Positions 43,858 through 52,914 of a stretch of DNA of 64,000 nucleotides are shown here, in pieces. The notes beneath the pieces were generated by a model, which worked only from the letters and a program-made list of their open reading frames with translations, made no database searches and had not been told where the DNA came from. The DNA comes from Alistipes provencensis (GTDB taxonomy: Bacteria; Bacteroidota; Bacteroidia; Bacteroidales; Rikenellaceae). Position 1 is the stretch's first letter; each line of letters starts with the position of its first letter. The translations under genes and the position numbers were made by a program. Location of the stretch: NCBI RefSeq assembly GCF_900083545.1, contig NZ_LT559262.1, positions 1,092,397 through 1,156,396 of the forward strand, read 5' to 3'.

Positions 43858-43885
43858 CAATTTCGTCGATATACCCGGGAAATCA

Positions 43886-45364
43886 ATGAAAATATCCCGA
43901 CTATACGAACGGCTCGACCGCATGCCCGTACTGAAACTCCTCGTGCCGTTCGCGGCCGGGATTGCGCTGGCCGGCCGGTACGAACTGCCCCTGTGGTTTC
44001 TCGCAGGGGCTTTCGTGTTGTCGGGGGTCGTGGCGCTGCTGTTCCGTTCGCAGGCGGCGGCCGTGGGAATGCTCCTCACGGCGGGATTCGCCGCGGCACA
44101 GCTCCGGGCGCCCTCGCCCCCCGTGCCGCGGGGAATCGAAACCGTTTACGAAATCACCATTGAAGGATTTCCTGCCGACCGGGGCCGTTATGTCTCGGCC
44201 GACGCCTCGGTAGCGGCGTGGCGCGACCCCGCGGACGGGCATTGGTACCCCTCCGACGCGCGGGTCCGGCTCTACGTCGACTCGCTCACCGACCTGCGGC
44301 CCGGCGAACGCCTCCGCTGCCGGGGTACGGTGCGGCCTTTCCGGGGCGGGGCTGAGAGCTACCGCCGTCTGATGCAGCGGCGGGGTTATGCCGGAACGCT
44401 GTGGGTCTCGGAGCGAACGATCCTCGAACGCCTGCCACAGCAACACGCCGGATTGCACCGCACCGCCGTCGAACGCCTCGCCCGGCTGCCGATGAAACCC
44501 GAGGCCGAGGCCGTCGTCGAGGCCATGGCAGCGGGCGAACGGCGGGGCATCACCCCCGAACTGCGCACGGTCTATTCGCGCAGCGGACTGTCGCACCTGC
44601 TGGCCGTGTCGGGACTCCACACAGGAATCGTATTCGTGTTAATCAACGCCGCACTGTGGTGGCTGCCGCTGCTGCGCCGGGGACACCTGCTGAAAAACCT
44701 GCTGGCGGCGGGGGCCGTGTGGCTCTTCGTCGCGGCGGCGGGATTTCCGCCGAGCGCCGTGCGGGCCGCCGTGATGTGCACCGTCCTGCAGGCGGCGCTG
44801 GCATCGGCTTCGGAGTACGTCGGGATGAACGCCCTCGCGGCGGCGGCGTTCGGGATGCTGTTGTGGAACCCCAACTGGTTCGGGGACATCAGCTTTCAGC
44901 TCTCGTTCCTCGCCGTGGCAGGCATCCTCGCGTGGGGCGTGCCGCTCTGCCGCCGCTGCCGCACCCGATGGAAGGCCCTGAACATCGTCATAGACGCCTA
45001 CCTGATCGGGCTGATTGCGACCGTCGCCACGGCGCCGCTCGTCTCCCACACCTTCGGCATCGTACCGCTGGCGGGAATCGTCGTCAATCCGCTGGCCATC
45101 GCGCTGGCGGGGGTCGTGGTCTTCGGCGGGGCGCTGTGGATGCTCGCGCCGGTCGGATTCCTCGCCCCGGCGTTCGGGTTCGTGACGGGCACGGCGGCCG
45201 GATGGATCAACGCGCTGGCCCGGCTGACCGCCTCGCTGCCGGGCGGCGCGGCGGATTACACCCTCGGGGGCTGGCAGACGGCGGTCATATACCTCGTTTT
45301 CGCCCTCGCAACCGCCGCCGCGTGGAGCGCCGAACCGAAAAAAAGCGTACCTTTGCGGACGTGA
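43886..45364 (+). CDS. Short ComEC/Rec2-family DNA-uptake-like membrane protein
   Basis: 492 aa, about 10 helices. It opens with a DUF4131-like N-terminal region (about 20-165) and then the competence domain (about 190-480): LSHLLAVSGLHTGIVFVLINAALWW, the PSAVRAAVMCTVLQ segment and NPNWFGDISFQLSFLAV are diagnostic. Full-length ComEC proteins add a C-terminal metallo-beta-lactamase-like domain; it is absent here, and the gene ends with a normal stop coupled to the next gene (GTGA). DNA transport across the inner membrane is the family role, but competence was not tested here. Confidence 0.82.
   Translation: MKISRLYERLDRMPVLKLLVPFAAGIALAGRYELPLWFLAGAFVLSGVVALLFRSQAAAVGMLLTAGFAAAQLRAPSPPVPRGIETVYEITIEGFPADRGRYVSADASVAAWRDPADGHWYPSDARVRLYVDSLTDLRPGERLRCRGTVRPFRGGAESYRRLMQRRGYAGTLWVSERTILERLPQQHAGLHRTAVERLARLPMKPEAEAVVEAMAAGERRGITPELRTVYSRSGLSHLLAVSGLHTGIVFVLINAALWWLPLLRRGHLLKNLLAAGAVWLFVAAAGFPPSAVRAAVMCTVLQAALASASEYVGMNALAAAAFGMLLWNPNWFGDISFQLSFLAVAGILAWGVPLCRRCRTRWKALNIVIDAYLIGLIATVATAPLVSHTFGIVPLAGIVVNPLAIALAGVVVFGGALWMLAPVGFLAPAFGFVTGTAAGWINALARLTASLPGGAADYTLGGWQTAVIYLVFALATAAAWSAEPKKSVPLRT
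45348..45355 (+). promoter_or_regulatory. -7 box inside the comEC end, before the methyltransferase
   Basis: TACCTTTG, a perfect TAnnTTTG match, ends 5 bp before the GTG start at 45361. Transcripts from it would be leaderless or nearly so. Confidence 0.5.
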
Positions 45365-46506
45365 TAACGTCCGAAGAATACACACTCCTGCTGACCGGCG
45401 AGGTACAACGTGCCATTGCCGCCGCACGCGGCCGCGACCCGTTCGAGGTGGCGAAGGACCGCCGGATTCCCCATGCGCGGCTGGTCGCCACGCAGGTCAA
45501 ATACCTCGCACGCGCCGCGCAGAAACTCCCGTCGTATGCCGCGGCGCAGTGCATCCTGCCCCCGCTGGCCTTCGAACAGGCGTCGAGCGAAGCCTGCGCC
45601 GCCCACAAGAGTCTCGAAGGCGACACGGCGCTGGACCTCACCTGCGGACTGGGCGTCGATGCGTTTTTCCTCAGCCGCCGTTTCCGCCGCGTGGTGACGC
45701 TTGAGCGCAACGACATATTGGCCCGCGCGGCCGCCGAAAATTTTTCGAGACTGGGCGCGACGAACATCGAGGTCGTGAACACCTCCGCCGAGGAGTATCT
45801 CCGACGCAACGGCCTGCATTTCGACTGGATATACGCCGATCCCGACCGCCGCTCGGCCGAGGGCCGCAAACTGGTGCGGCTGGAGGATTGTTCGCCCGAC
45901 ATCATCGCCCTGAAACCGCTCCTTGACCGGATTTCGGGGCGTCTGTGCATCAAGAACTCCCCGCTGTTCGACGTCGGCGAGGCCCTCAGGCTCTTTCCCG
46001 ACAGCCGCGTGGAGGTGCTTTCGCTCGGCGATGAATGCAAGGAGGTGCTCGTTTACGCCGACGGCACGGGACCGCTCGTCACCGCCACGGCCCTCGGGCG
46101 CGGATCGTTTTCGGCCCGGCCCGGCGAAACGGCGCCCGACCCGGGGCCGTTCGACCCGGCACATTACCACTGGCTCGTGGCACCCGACGTGGCTTTGCAG
46201 AAGGCCCGGCTGGCCCGGTTGCATCTGGCGGGAAAGGCCGCCGTCTGGAGCGAAAACGGCTACGGATTCGCCGCCGAAGAGCCGCAGGGGGTGATCGGAA
46301 AGGTCTTCCCAATCGAGGGCATCGAGCCTTACGACCCCAAACGGCTGAAACGCGAGCTGAAGGGCCGCGGCGCGGAGGTACTCAAGCGCGATTTCCCGCT
46401 GGCGGCCGAGGAACTGATGCGCCGCCTCGGGCTGCACCCGGGAGCGGAACTGCGGCTGGCCTTCACGAAAATCGGGAACGATTTTTGGGTTATCCGCTTA
46501 AAATAA
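45361..46506 (+). CDS. Class I SAM-dependent methyltransferase, PG1098/THUMP-like
   Basis: 381 aa from the GTG at 45361, overlapping the comEC stop (GTGA). A helical N-terminal part is followed by a Rossmann methyltransferase core: ALDLTCGLGVDAFFLSRRF (SAM loop, ~95-113), VVTLERNDILARAA (acidic ribose ligand), then FDWIYADPDRRS. The C-terminal ~100 residues (NGYGFAAEEPQGVIGKVFPIEGIEPYDPKRLKRELKGRG) match the ferredoxin-like / THUMP-like tail of PG1098-type proteins. Target unknown, probably RNA. The alternative upstream frame start (44401) is a shadow of comEC. Confidence 0.82.
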   Translation: MITSEEYTLLLTGEVQRAIAAARGRDPFEVAKDRRIPHARLVATQVKYLARAAQKLPSYAAAQCILPPLAFEQASSEACAAHKSLEGDTALDLTCGLGVDAFFLSRRFRRVVTLERNDILARAAAENFSRLGATNIEVVNTSAEEYLRRNGLHFDWIYADPDRRSAEGRKLVRLEDCSPDIIALKPLLDRISGRLCIKNSPLFDVGEALRLFPDSRVEVLSLGDECKEVLVYADGTGPLVTATALGRGSFSARPGETAPDPGPFDPAHYHWLVAPDVALQKARLARLHLAGKAAVWSENGYGFAAEEPQGVIGKVFPIEGIEPYDPKRLKRELKGRGAEVLKRDFPLAAEELMRRLGLHPGAELRLAFTKIGNDFWVIRLK

Positions 46507-46507
46507 C

Positions 46508-46515
46508 TACATTTG
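46508..46515 (+). promoter_or_regulatory. -7 box before the YihY gene
   Basis: TACATTTG, a full consensus match, 22 bp before the ATG at 46538. Confidence 0.5.
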
Positions 46516-46537
46516 CCTGATTGCCAACGGCCTCTAT

Positions 46538-47842
46538 ATGAAACTCAGCGAATTCCTGACATATTTTACCGACACGATCTTCCGGCGCGACGTGAACGAA
46601 TGGCGCAACCCCGTCGTGCGGTGGCTCGTGCAGCAGTACCGCCTGCTGTTCTACACGGCGCGGGGACTACTCGAACACGGGACCATCGTCCGCTCGGCGG
46701 CGCTCACGTTCTACACCCTGATGTCGCTGGTGCCGATCGTCGCCGTGGTCTTCGCCATCGTCAAGGGATTCGGACTGGCCGACGGCCTCACGGAAAACCT
46801 CTATGCCCTCTTCCCCCAGAACCCCGAGATCATCGACTACATCGTCGATTTCGCCGAAAACGCCCTTGCCCGCACGCAGGGCGGCGTGGTGGCCGCCGTG
46901 GCGCTGGTGATGCTCTTCTGGGCCGTGATCCGGGTCTTCGGGTCGATCGAAAGCGCCTTCAACAACATCTGGGAGGTCAAGGTCGCGCGCAGCATCACCC
47001 GCCAGTGGACCGACTACATCGCCGTGGTGATGATCGTGCCGATCCTCTGGATCGTGGCCAATGCCGTAGGCAACTACGCCCAGGAGCTGGTGGGATTCGA
47101 CGACAGTTGGTACTTCGAACTGCTGTCGCGGCTGGCCTCGATGATCGTCATCTGGGTGATGTTCACCTTCCTCTACATCATCATCCCCAACGCCAAGGTC
47201 CGCTTCGGAAGCGCCCTGATGGCCGGTATCGTCGCCGGAACCATCTTCCTGCTCTTCCAGTGGGGCTATGTCTACGTCCAGCGGTGGATGACCTCGTACA
47301 ACGCCATCTACGGCAGTTTCGCGGCCCTGCCGCTGTTTCTGATATGGATGCAGACCTCGTGGGAGATACTCCTCTTCGGCGGCGAGCTGTCGTTCGCCTA
47401 CCAGAACATAGCCCGTTTCGGCGAGGAGCGCGAATCGCTCCTGATCAGCTACGACCAGCGCCGCAAGGTGCTGCTGGCCGTGATGCTCATCGTGGTCCGG
47501 AATTTCCGCGACCGGGGAGGCGCCATGCCCGCGGACGAAATCCGCACGCAGCTCGACCTGCCCACGCGCATTGTCAACGACGTGCTGTTCCAACTGGTGC
47601 AGGCCGGGCAACTGATCGCCGTGCGCAGCGGCGACGGCGAACGCGAAATGGCCTTCACCCCGGCCCACGACATCGCGTCGATGACCGTCTACGGCGTACT
47701 GGAAGCGGTCGAGCGGTCGGGACAGACCACCTTCGACTTCGGGCAGACGCCCGAACTCGCCCGCGTGGACCGCGAACTGGAAATGCTGAAAGACTCGGCC
47801 CGCCGATCGCAGGAGAACGTGCGGCTGGTGGACCTGCTGTGA
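46538..47842 (+). CDS. YihY/BrkB-family inner-membrane protein
   Basis: 434 aa. Six or so membrane helices (about 45-330) with the family's RSAALTFYTLMSLVPIVAVVFAIV opening and the final-helix neighbourhood WEILLFGGELSFAYQN. A cytoplasmic C-terminal domain (about 300-434) has winged-helix-like sequence (EIRTQLDLPTRIVNDVLFQLVQAGQLI), as found in the Bacteroidota branch. Once mislabelled ribonuclease BN; true function is unclear. It has its own promoter box and is followed 20 bp later by the DUF2520 gene. Confidence 0.85.
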   Translation: MKLSEFLTYFTDTIFRRDVNEWRNPVVRWLVQQYRLLFYTARGLLEHGTIVRSAALTFYTLMSLVPIVAVVFAIVKGFGLADGLTENLYALFPQNPEIIDYIVDFAENALARTQGGVVAAVALVMLFWAVIRVFGSIESAFNNIWEVKVARSITRQWTDYIAVVMIVPILWIVANAVGNYAQELVGFDDSWYFELLSRLASMIVIWVMFTFLYIIIPNAKVRFGSALMAGIVAGTIFLLFQWGYVYVQRWMTSYNAIYGSFAALPLFLIWMQTSWEILLFGGELSFAYQNIARFGEERESLLISYDQRRKVLLAVMLIVVRNFRDRGGAMPADEIRTQLDLPTRIVNDVLFQLVQAGQLIAVRSGDGEREMAFTPAHDIASMTVYGVLEAVERSGQTTFDFGQTPELARVDRELEMLKDSARRSQENVRLVDLL

Positions 47843-47862
47843 TACCCAAACCGGAAAAGCCT

Positions 47863-48642
47863 ATGAAACGCGTCGTCATCATCGGCAGCGGGAATCTGGC
47901 GGAAGCGCTGGCCCGCGCGGTCGCGAAAAGCGGCCTCGAACTCGTGCAGATCTTCGCCCGGAACGCCGAACGGGCGCGCATCGTCGCGGAAGCGGCCGCG
48001 ACCGACTGGGCGACGCATCCGGAAATGCTCGCACAGGATGCCGACATCTACCTGATCGCCGTGAGCGACCGGGCCGTGGAGCACGTCGCCGCGACGCTCC
48101 CCATCCCCGAGGGCGCAGCCGTCGCCCACACGGCCGGCAGCGTACCCCTCGCGGCCATCCCCCCGAAATTCACCCGCCGGGCGGTTTTCTACCCGATGCA
48201 GACCTTCACCAAAGGCCGCGAGGTCGATTTTTCGGTCATCCCGATCTTTCTCGAAACCCCCTCGACCGAGCTGCGTCCCGAACTGGAAGCTTTCGCCCGG
48301 CAGCTCTCCGGCACGGTGATCTGGGCCACCTCCGAACAGCGGGCCAAGGTACACCTCGCGGCGGTTTTCGCCTGCAATTTCGCCAACCACATGTATGCCG
48401 TGGGCGAACGCATCGTGCGCGGCGCCGGGCTGGATTTCGACGTGCTGAAACCGCTGATCGCCGAGACCGCGGCCAAAGCCTGCGACGCCCGCTCGCCGCT
48501 CGACGTGCAGACGGGGCCCGCCGTGCGCAACGACTTCGCCACGAAAGCCCGCCACGGCGACCTGCTGTCGTTCGACCTCCGATTGAAAAACATCTATTCA
48601 ACTATAAGTCAAAGTATATGGGAAACTTCAAAGAAGATATAG
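47863..48642 (+). CDS. Rossmann-fold DUF2520 protein (ProC/NADP-reductase-like)
   Basis: 259 aa, start ATG at 47863. The N-terminal nucleotide-binding fold has VVIIGSGNLAEALARAV (a GxGNLA glycine loop). A middle FYPMQTFTKGREVDFSVIPIFLE and a helical C-terminal DUF2520 domain (VHLAAVFACNFANHMYAVGERI) follow. The family resembles pyrroline-5-carboxylate reductase and is of unknown substrate. Its 3' end overlaps the KdsC gene by 25 bp. Confidence 0.8.
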   Translation: MKRVVIIGSGNLAEALARAVAKSGLELVQIFARNAERARIVAEAAATDWATHPEMLAQDADIYLIAVSDRAVEHVAATLPIPEGAAVAHTAGSVPLAAIPPKFTRRAVFYPMQTFTKGREVDFSVIPIFLETPSTELRPELEAFARQLSGTVIWATSEQRAKVHLAAVFACNFANHMYAVGERIVRGAGLDFDVLKPLIAETAAKACDARSPLDVQTGPAVRNDFATKARHGDLLSFDLRLKNIYSTISQSIWETSKKI

Positions 48643-49163
48643 CGCGCTGCGAGGCGTTCGTGTTCGACGTCGACGGCGTGATGACCGACGGGGGCATCAT
48701 CCCCACGGCCGACGGCGATTTCATCCGCCGCTACAACGCCAAGGACGGTTACGCACTGGCCTATGCGATCAAAATGGGCTATAAGGTCTGCATCATCACG
48801 GGAGGCCGCGGGCGGACGCTCGAAAACCGCCTCCGGATGCTCGGCATCCGGCATTTCTACATCGACTGCATGGACAAGATCACGGTGCTCCGCGAATACC
48901 TCGCCAACGAAAGGCTCGACCCGCAGAACGTGATCTACATGGGCGACGACATCCCCGATCTGGAGTGCATGCGCGAGGTGGGAATCCCGGTCTGCCCGTC
49001 GGACGCCGCGGCGGAGGTGATCGAGGCGTCGCGTTATGTCTCGGAGTTCCGGGGCGGCGAAGGCGCCGTGCGCGACATCGTCGAGCAGGTGCTCCGGGCC
49101 CGCGGCGACTGGGCCCGCGACTCGCAGGGAGTCACCCCCTCGTCGCTCGCCGCGTCACGGTAA
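48618..49163 (+). CDS. kdsC: KDO-8-phosphate phosphatase, KdsC-type HAD enzyme
   Basis: 181 aa. A C0-type HAD phosphatase: FVFDVDGVMTDGG (nucleophile DxD motif), ITGGRGRTLENRL (motif II), and VIYMGDDIPDLECMREVGIPVCP (motif IV DD). This matches KdsC, which dephosphorylates 3-deoxy-manno-octulosonate 8-phosphate to KDO for lipid A inner core. The C-terminal ~20 residues are loosely conserved. It is the last gene of the rightward run and is followed by a strong terminator. Confidence 0.9.
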   Translation: MGNFKEDIARCEAFVFDVDGVMTDGGIIPTADGDFIRRYNAKDGYALAYAIKMGYKVCIITGGRGRTLENRLRMLGIRHFYIDCMDKITVLREYLANERLDPQNVIYMGDDIPDLECMREVGIPVCPSDAAAEVIEASRYVSEFRGGEGAVRDIVEQVLRARGDWARDSQGVTPSSLAASR

Positions 49164-49181
49164 AACATGCATTTTCATCCG

Positions 49182-49222
49182 AAAAAAACGCCGCAATCCT
49201 CAAAACAGGTTGCGGCGTTTTT
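49182..49222 (+). terminator. Rho-independent terminator after kdsC
   Basis: AACGCCGCAA (49187-49196) pairs with TTGCGGCGTT (49210-49219), flanked by A-run and T-run; a 10-bp perfect stem. Confidence 0.85.
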
Positions 49223-49233
49223 CGAAAAATGCT

Positions 49234-49241
49234 TACCTTTG
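49234..49241 (+). promoter_or_regulatory. -7 box for beta-galactosidase
   Basis: TACCTTTG, a perfect match, 20 bp before the ATG at 49262 and just after the kdsC terminator. Confidence 0.6.
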
Positions 49242-49261
49242 ATGTAAATCCAACCTGAACG

Positions 49262-52200
49262 ATGAAAAAACTGTTCCTGACACTGTTGTGCGCATGCACG
49301 GCTGCCGGGCTCCGGGCCCAAAGCAACGAATGGCTCGACCCTGCGGTCAACGAAATCAACCGGATGCAGATGCACGCCGCATTCTTCGCCTACGAATCCG
49401 CCTACGCCGCCCGGAGGGGCGACCGGACTGCCTCCGAGCGTTTCCTCAACCTCGACGGAACGTGGAAATTCGCGTGGGTCCGCAACGCCGACCAGCGTCC
49501 CACGGACTTTTTCCAGCCCGGCTTCAACGACGGGGCATGGGGCGAAATGCCCGTTCCGGGCATGTGGGAGCTGAACGGCCACGGCGACCCGCAATACCTC
49601 AATATCGGCTACCCGTGGCGCGAACAATTCGAAAACAATCCGCCCGAGGTGCCCACGGCCGAAAACCACGTCGGCTCCTACCGCCGCGAAATCGAAATCC
49701 CGGCCGCATGGTCTGACAAGCAGATCATCGCCCGTTTCGGATCCGTTACCTCGAACATCTACCTGTGGGTCAACGGCCGCTTCGTCGGTTACAGCGAGGA
49801 CAGCAAGCTGGAGGCCGAATTCGACATCACGCGATTCGTGAAACCGGGCAGGAACCTCATCGCCTTTCAGGTCTTCCGCTGGTCGGACGGCACCTACCTC
49901 GAGGATCAGGATTTCTTCCGTCTCTCGGGCGTGGGCCGCGCCTGCTACCTCTATGCCCGCGAAAAGCGTCACATCGCCGACGTGCGGCTCGACGCGGCCC
50001 TCTCGGAGAACTACACCCGCGGCCAACTCGCCGTGGAGCTGGCCCTCCCCGCAGCGGCCAAAGGCTGCACGGCAGAGGTGACGCTCACGGCTCCCGACGG
50101 CAGGGCCGTGGCTTCCGAAACGGCGAAGATCGCCGGAACGACGGCCCGTCTGACGCTCGATGCCGGGAAAGTACAGCCGTGGAGTGCCGAAATACCTGCG
50201 CTTTACGGCGTACAGGTCTCGCTGAAAGCCCCCGACGGCACGGAAATCGAGGTCATCCCCCTGCATGCGGGTTTCCGCGAGGTGAAGATCGAGGGCGGTC
50301 AGTTGCTCGTAAACGGGCAGCCGGTGCTTATCAAAGGCGCCAACCGCCACGAAATGGACCCCGACGGCGGCTATGTCGTCTCGGAGAAACGGATGATCGA
50401 GGATATCCGCATCCTCAAGGAGAACAATTTCAACGCCGTGCGCACATGTCACTACCCGGACGACGAACGCTGGTATGCGCTCTGCGACCGCTACGGGCTC
50501 TACCTCGTAGCCGAAGCCAACATCGAGTCGCACGGCATGGGCTACGACGAAAAGACGCTGGCGAAAAATCCCGCCTTCGCCCGGGCGCATCTGGAACGCA
50601 ATCAGCGCAACGTGCGGCGCAACATCAACCATCCGTCGGTCATCATCTGGTCGCTGGGCAACGAGGCGGGCGACGGCCCCAATTTCGACGCCTGCTACGA
50701 CTGGGTGAAGGCTTACGACCCCTCGCGGCCGGTCCATTACGAACGTGCGGTCTACAACAACGGAGGCCGCAACACCGACATCGTCTGTCCGATGTACTGG
50801 AACTATGAACAGTGCGAAAAATACCTCCGGAACAATCCCCGAAAGCCGCTGATCCAGTGCGAATACGCCCATGCGATGGGCAATTCGCTGGGCGGATTCC
50901 GGGAATACTGGGAGCTGATCCGCAAATATCCGCATTATCAGGGCGGATTCATCTGGGATTTCGTGGACCAATCGCTGCGCAAGACGGGTAAGAACGGCGC
51001 GATGATCTACGGCTACGGCGGCGACTGGAACCCCTACGACGCCTCGGACTGGAATTTCTGCGACAACGGGCTGATCTCGCCCGACCGTGTCCCGAATCCC
51101 CACATGCACGAGGCCCGCTACTGGCAGCAGCCGGTGTGGACCACGCTCGGCGCGGACCGGCGCACGCTGACGGTTTTCAATGAAAATTTCTTCCGTCCGC
51201 TCGACAACTGCTACCTGCGCTGGACGGTGCTCCGCGACGGGGAGCCCGTGCGCAGCGGTATCGTCGCCGACCTGCGCGTCGCCCCGCAGCAGAACGCGAC
51301 CGTCGTGCTTCCCTACGACCCCGCACAGCTCCCCGCCGGGGGCGAACTGCTGCTCAATGTGGAATACCGCCTCTGCGACGCCGAACCGCTGCTCGCACCC
51401 GATCACCGCGTGGCCTACCAGCAGTTCACGCTGCGTGCGGCCGAACCCGCACCGCTCGCCGTCGCCGAACGGATGGCCGACCGTCACAATTCAATCGGCA
51501 CGCTGACGGTCCGCGACAACGACCGCAACTACCTGATCGTCGAAAGTCCCGCCGCACGCATCGACTTCCGCCGCGCCGACGGCCTCGTGACCCGCTACGA
51601 GGCGGATGGCATGCGCCTGCTCGACGAAGGGGCCGTCGTGGAGCCCAACTTCTGGCGGGCACCGACCGACAACGACTTCGGAGCGAAACTCAACGAAAAG
51701 AACCGCGCGTGGGCCGATCCGGGGCTGAAACTGCTGTCGCTCGACCACACGCTGTCGGACGGCGTGGCCGTCGTCACGGCACGTTATGACTTCCAACGTG
51801 TAACCGGACGGCTGGAGATCGAATACCGCATCGACAACGCCGGGGAGATACTGATCCGCCAGACGCTGCACGCCGCCGCGGACAAGGGCGAACCCGACCT
51901 GATGCGCTTCGGCATGCGGATGCGCATGCCCGCTGCCTACGACCGCGTAGACTACTACGGCCGCGGCCCGTGGGAGAATTACGCCGACCGCAAGGACGGC
52001 GCCCTCGTAGGCCGCTACCTGCAGACCGTGGACGAGCAGTTCTACCCCTACATCCGTCCGCAGGAGACCGGCACCAAGAGCGACGTGCGCCGCTGGCGGC
52101 AGTGCGACATCGCAGGCCGCGGCGTGGAGATCGTCGCCGAAGCTCCCTTCTCGGCATCGGCCCTGCACTATGCGCAGGAGGCGTTGGACGAGGGCCTGGC

Positions 52201-52375
52201 CAAAAAGCAGGGACACTCGCAGGAGATCGAGCCCGACGATGCCGTCTGGCTCTGCATCGATAAGGCGCAGTACGGACTCGGGTGCATCAACTCGTGGGGA
52301 GCCCTGCCGATCCGCAAATACCGCATGCCATACGGCAACTACGAATTCCGCTTCCGGATCACGCCGGTCCGGTAA
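49262..52375 (+). CDS. Beta-galactosidase, glycoside hydrolase family 2
   Basis: 1037 aa with a signal peptide (MKKLFLTLLCACTAAGLRAQ). The GH2 order is sugar-binding (about 50-215), immunoglobulin-like (220-330), TIM barrel (332-630) and two C-terminal domains including the Bgal small chain (about 770-1035). Acid/base Glu468 lies in SLGNEAGDG and nucleophile Glu534 in IQCEYAHAMGNS. VKGANRHE-like IKGANRHEMDPDGG is also present. The enzyme hydrolyses terminal beta-galactosides, probably in the periplasm. It has its own promoter box and appears monocistronic. Confidence 0.95.
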   Translation: MKKLFLTLLCACTAAGLRAQSNEWLDPAVNEINRMQMHAAFFAYESAYAARRGDRTASERFLNLDGTWKFAWVRNADQRPTDFFQPGFNDGAWGEMPVPGMWELNGHGDPQYLNIGYPWREQFENNPPEVPTAENHVGSYRREIEIPAAWSDKQIIARFGSVTSNIYLWVNGRFVGYSEDSKLEAEFDITRFVKPGRNLIAFQVFRWSDGTYLEDQDFFRLSGVGRACYLYAREKRHIADVRLDAALSENYTRGQLAVELALPAAAKGCTAEVTLTAPDGRAVASETAKIAGTTARLTLDAGKVQPWSAEIPALYGVQVSLKAPDGTEIEVIPLHAGFREVKIEGGQLLVNGQPVLIKGANRHEMDPDGGYVVSEKRMIEDIRILKENNFNAVRTCHYPDDERWYALCDRYGLYLVAEANIESHGMGYDEKTLAKNPAFARAHLERNQRNVRRNINHPSVIIWSLGNEAGDGPNFDACYDWVKAYDPSRPVHYERAVYNNGGRNTDIVCPMYWNYEQCEKYLRNNPRKPLIQCEYAHAMGNSLGGFREYWELIRKYPHYQGGFIWDFVDQSLRKTGKNGAMIYGYGGDWNPYDASDWNFCDNGLISPDRVPNPHMHEARYWQQPVWTTLGADRRTLTVFNENFFRPLDNCYLRWTVLRDGEPVRSGIVADLRVAPQQNATVVLPYDPAQLPAGGELLLNVEYRLCDAEPLLAPDHRVAYQQFTLRAAEPAPLAVAERMADRHNSIGTLTVRDNDRNYLIVESPAARIDFRRADGLVTRYEADGMRLLDEGAVVEPNFWRAPTDNDFGAKLNEKNRAWADPGLKLLSLDHTLSDGVAVVTARYDFQRVTGRLEIEYRIDNAGEILIRQTLHAAADKGEPDLMRFGMRMRMPAAYDRVDYYGRGPWENYADRKDGALVGRYLQTVDEQFYPYIRPQETGTKSDVRRWRQCDIAGRGVEIVAEAPFSASALHYAQEALDEGLAKKQGHSQEIEPDDAVWLCIDKAQYGLGCINSWGALPIRKYRMPYGNYEFRFRITPVR

Positions 52376-52377
52376 AA

Positions 52378-52410
52378 ACAAACAGCGGCCGACATACATG
52401 TCGGCCGCTG
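52378..52410. terminator. Stem-loop between lacZ-type gene and lrp
   Basis: CAGCGGCCGACAT (52383-52395) and ATGTCGGCCGCTG (52398-52410) form a 13-bp perfect inverted repeat. On the minus strand it is followed by a T-rich run (52375-52382), so it would terminate the kbl-lrp transcript; on the plus strand it follows the beta-galactosidase stop closely. Confidence 0.75.
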
Positions 52411-52432
52411 CTGTATCCGGGGAGAACCTGAG

Positions 52433-52906
52433 TTACTCCTCGATGAAATCGATGTTCACCTCGCGCTGGAAAACCTCCTGCAGCGAGATGTTCGTCTCGG
52501 TGGTGGCGATGCCCTGAATGCGCAGGATGCCGTCGAAGATCGTGCGCATGAGGTGTTCGTTGTCCACGCAGTAGAGCTTCACCAGAATGTTGCCGTTGCC
52601 CGTGATGAAGTGGCACTCCACGATCTCGGGGACCTTGCGCAGCTCCTCGACGGTCTTCTTCAACAACTGCGGGTCTTTGAGCGTGATGCTGATGTGGGCG
52701 CAGACGTCGAAACCCATCATCTTGGGATCGACGATCAGGCGGCTGCCGAGAATCACCCCGGCCTCGTCCAGCTTGCGGATGCGCTGGTGGATGGCGGCTC
52801 CCGAGATGCCGCATTCGCGGGCGATTTCGAGGAACGGCATGCGGGCGTTCTTGATGAGGTATTTGAGAATCTTGCGGTCGATCGCGTCCAGTGAAGTTTT
52901 TACCAT
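52433..52906 (-). CDS. Lrp/AsnC-family transcriptional regulator
   Basis: 157 aa. The N-terminal helix-turn-helix (about 5-60; IDRKILKYLIKNARMPFLEIARECGISGAAIHQRIRKL) is followed by the C-terminal RAM effector/oligomer domain (about 68-150; GSRLIVDPKMMGFDVCAHISITL, HFITGNGNILVKLYC). Such proteins sense amino acids as octamers. It lies 8 bp downstream of kbl on the same strand, so it may regulate threonine/glycine metabolism; this is inferred from context. Confidence 0.9.
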   Translation of the reverse strand: MVKTSLDAIDRKILKYLIKNARMPFLEIARECGISGAAIHQRIRKLDEAGVILGSRLIVDPKMMGFDVCAHISITLKDPQLLKKTVEELRKVPEIVECHFITGNGNILVKLYCVDNEHLMRTIFDGILRIQGIATTETNISLQEVFQREVNIDFIEE

Positions 52907-52914
52907 AGTCGTAC

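Noticed and set aside
46667..46680. CTCGAACACGGG inside the YihY gene as another nag operator
   Set aside because: Only a half-match within a coding sequence far from any promoter of sugar genes.
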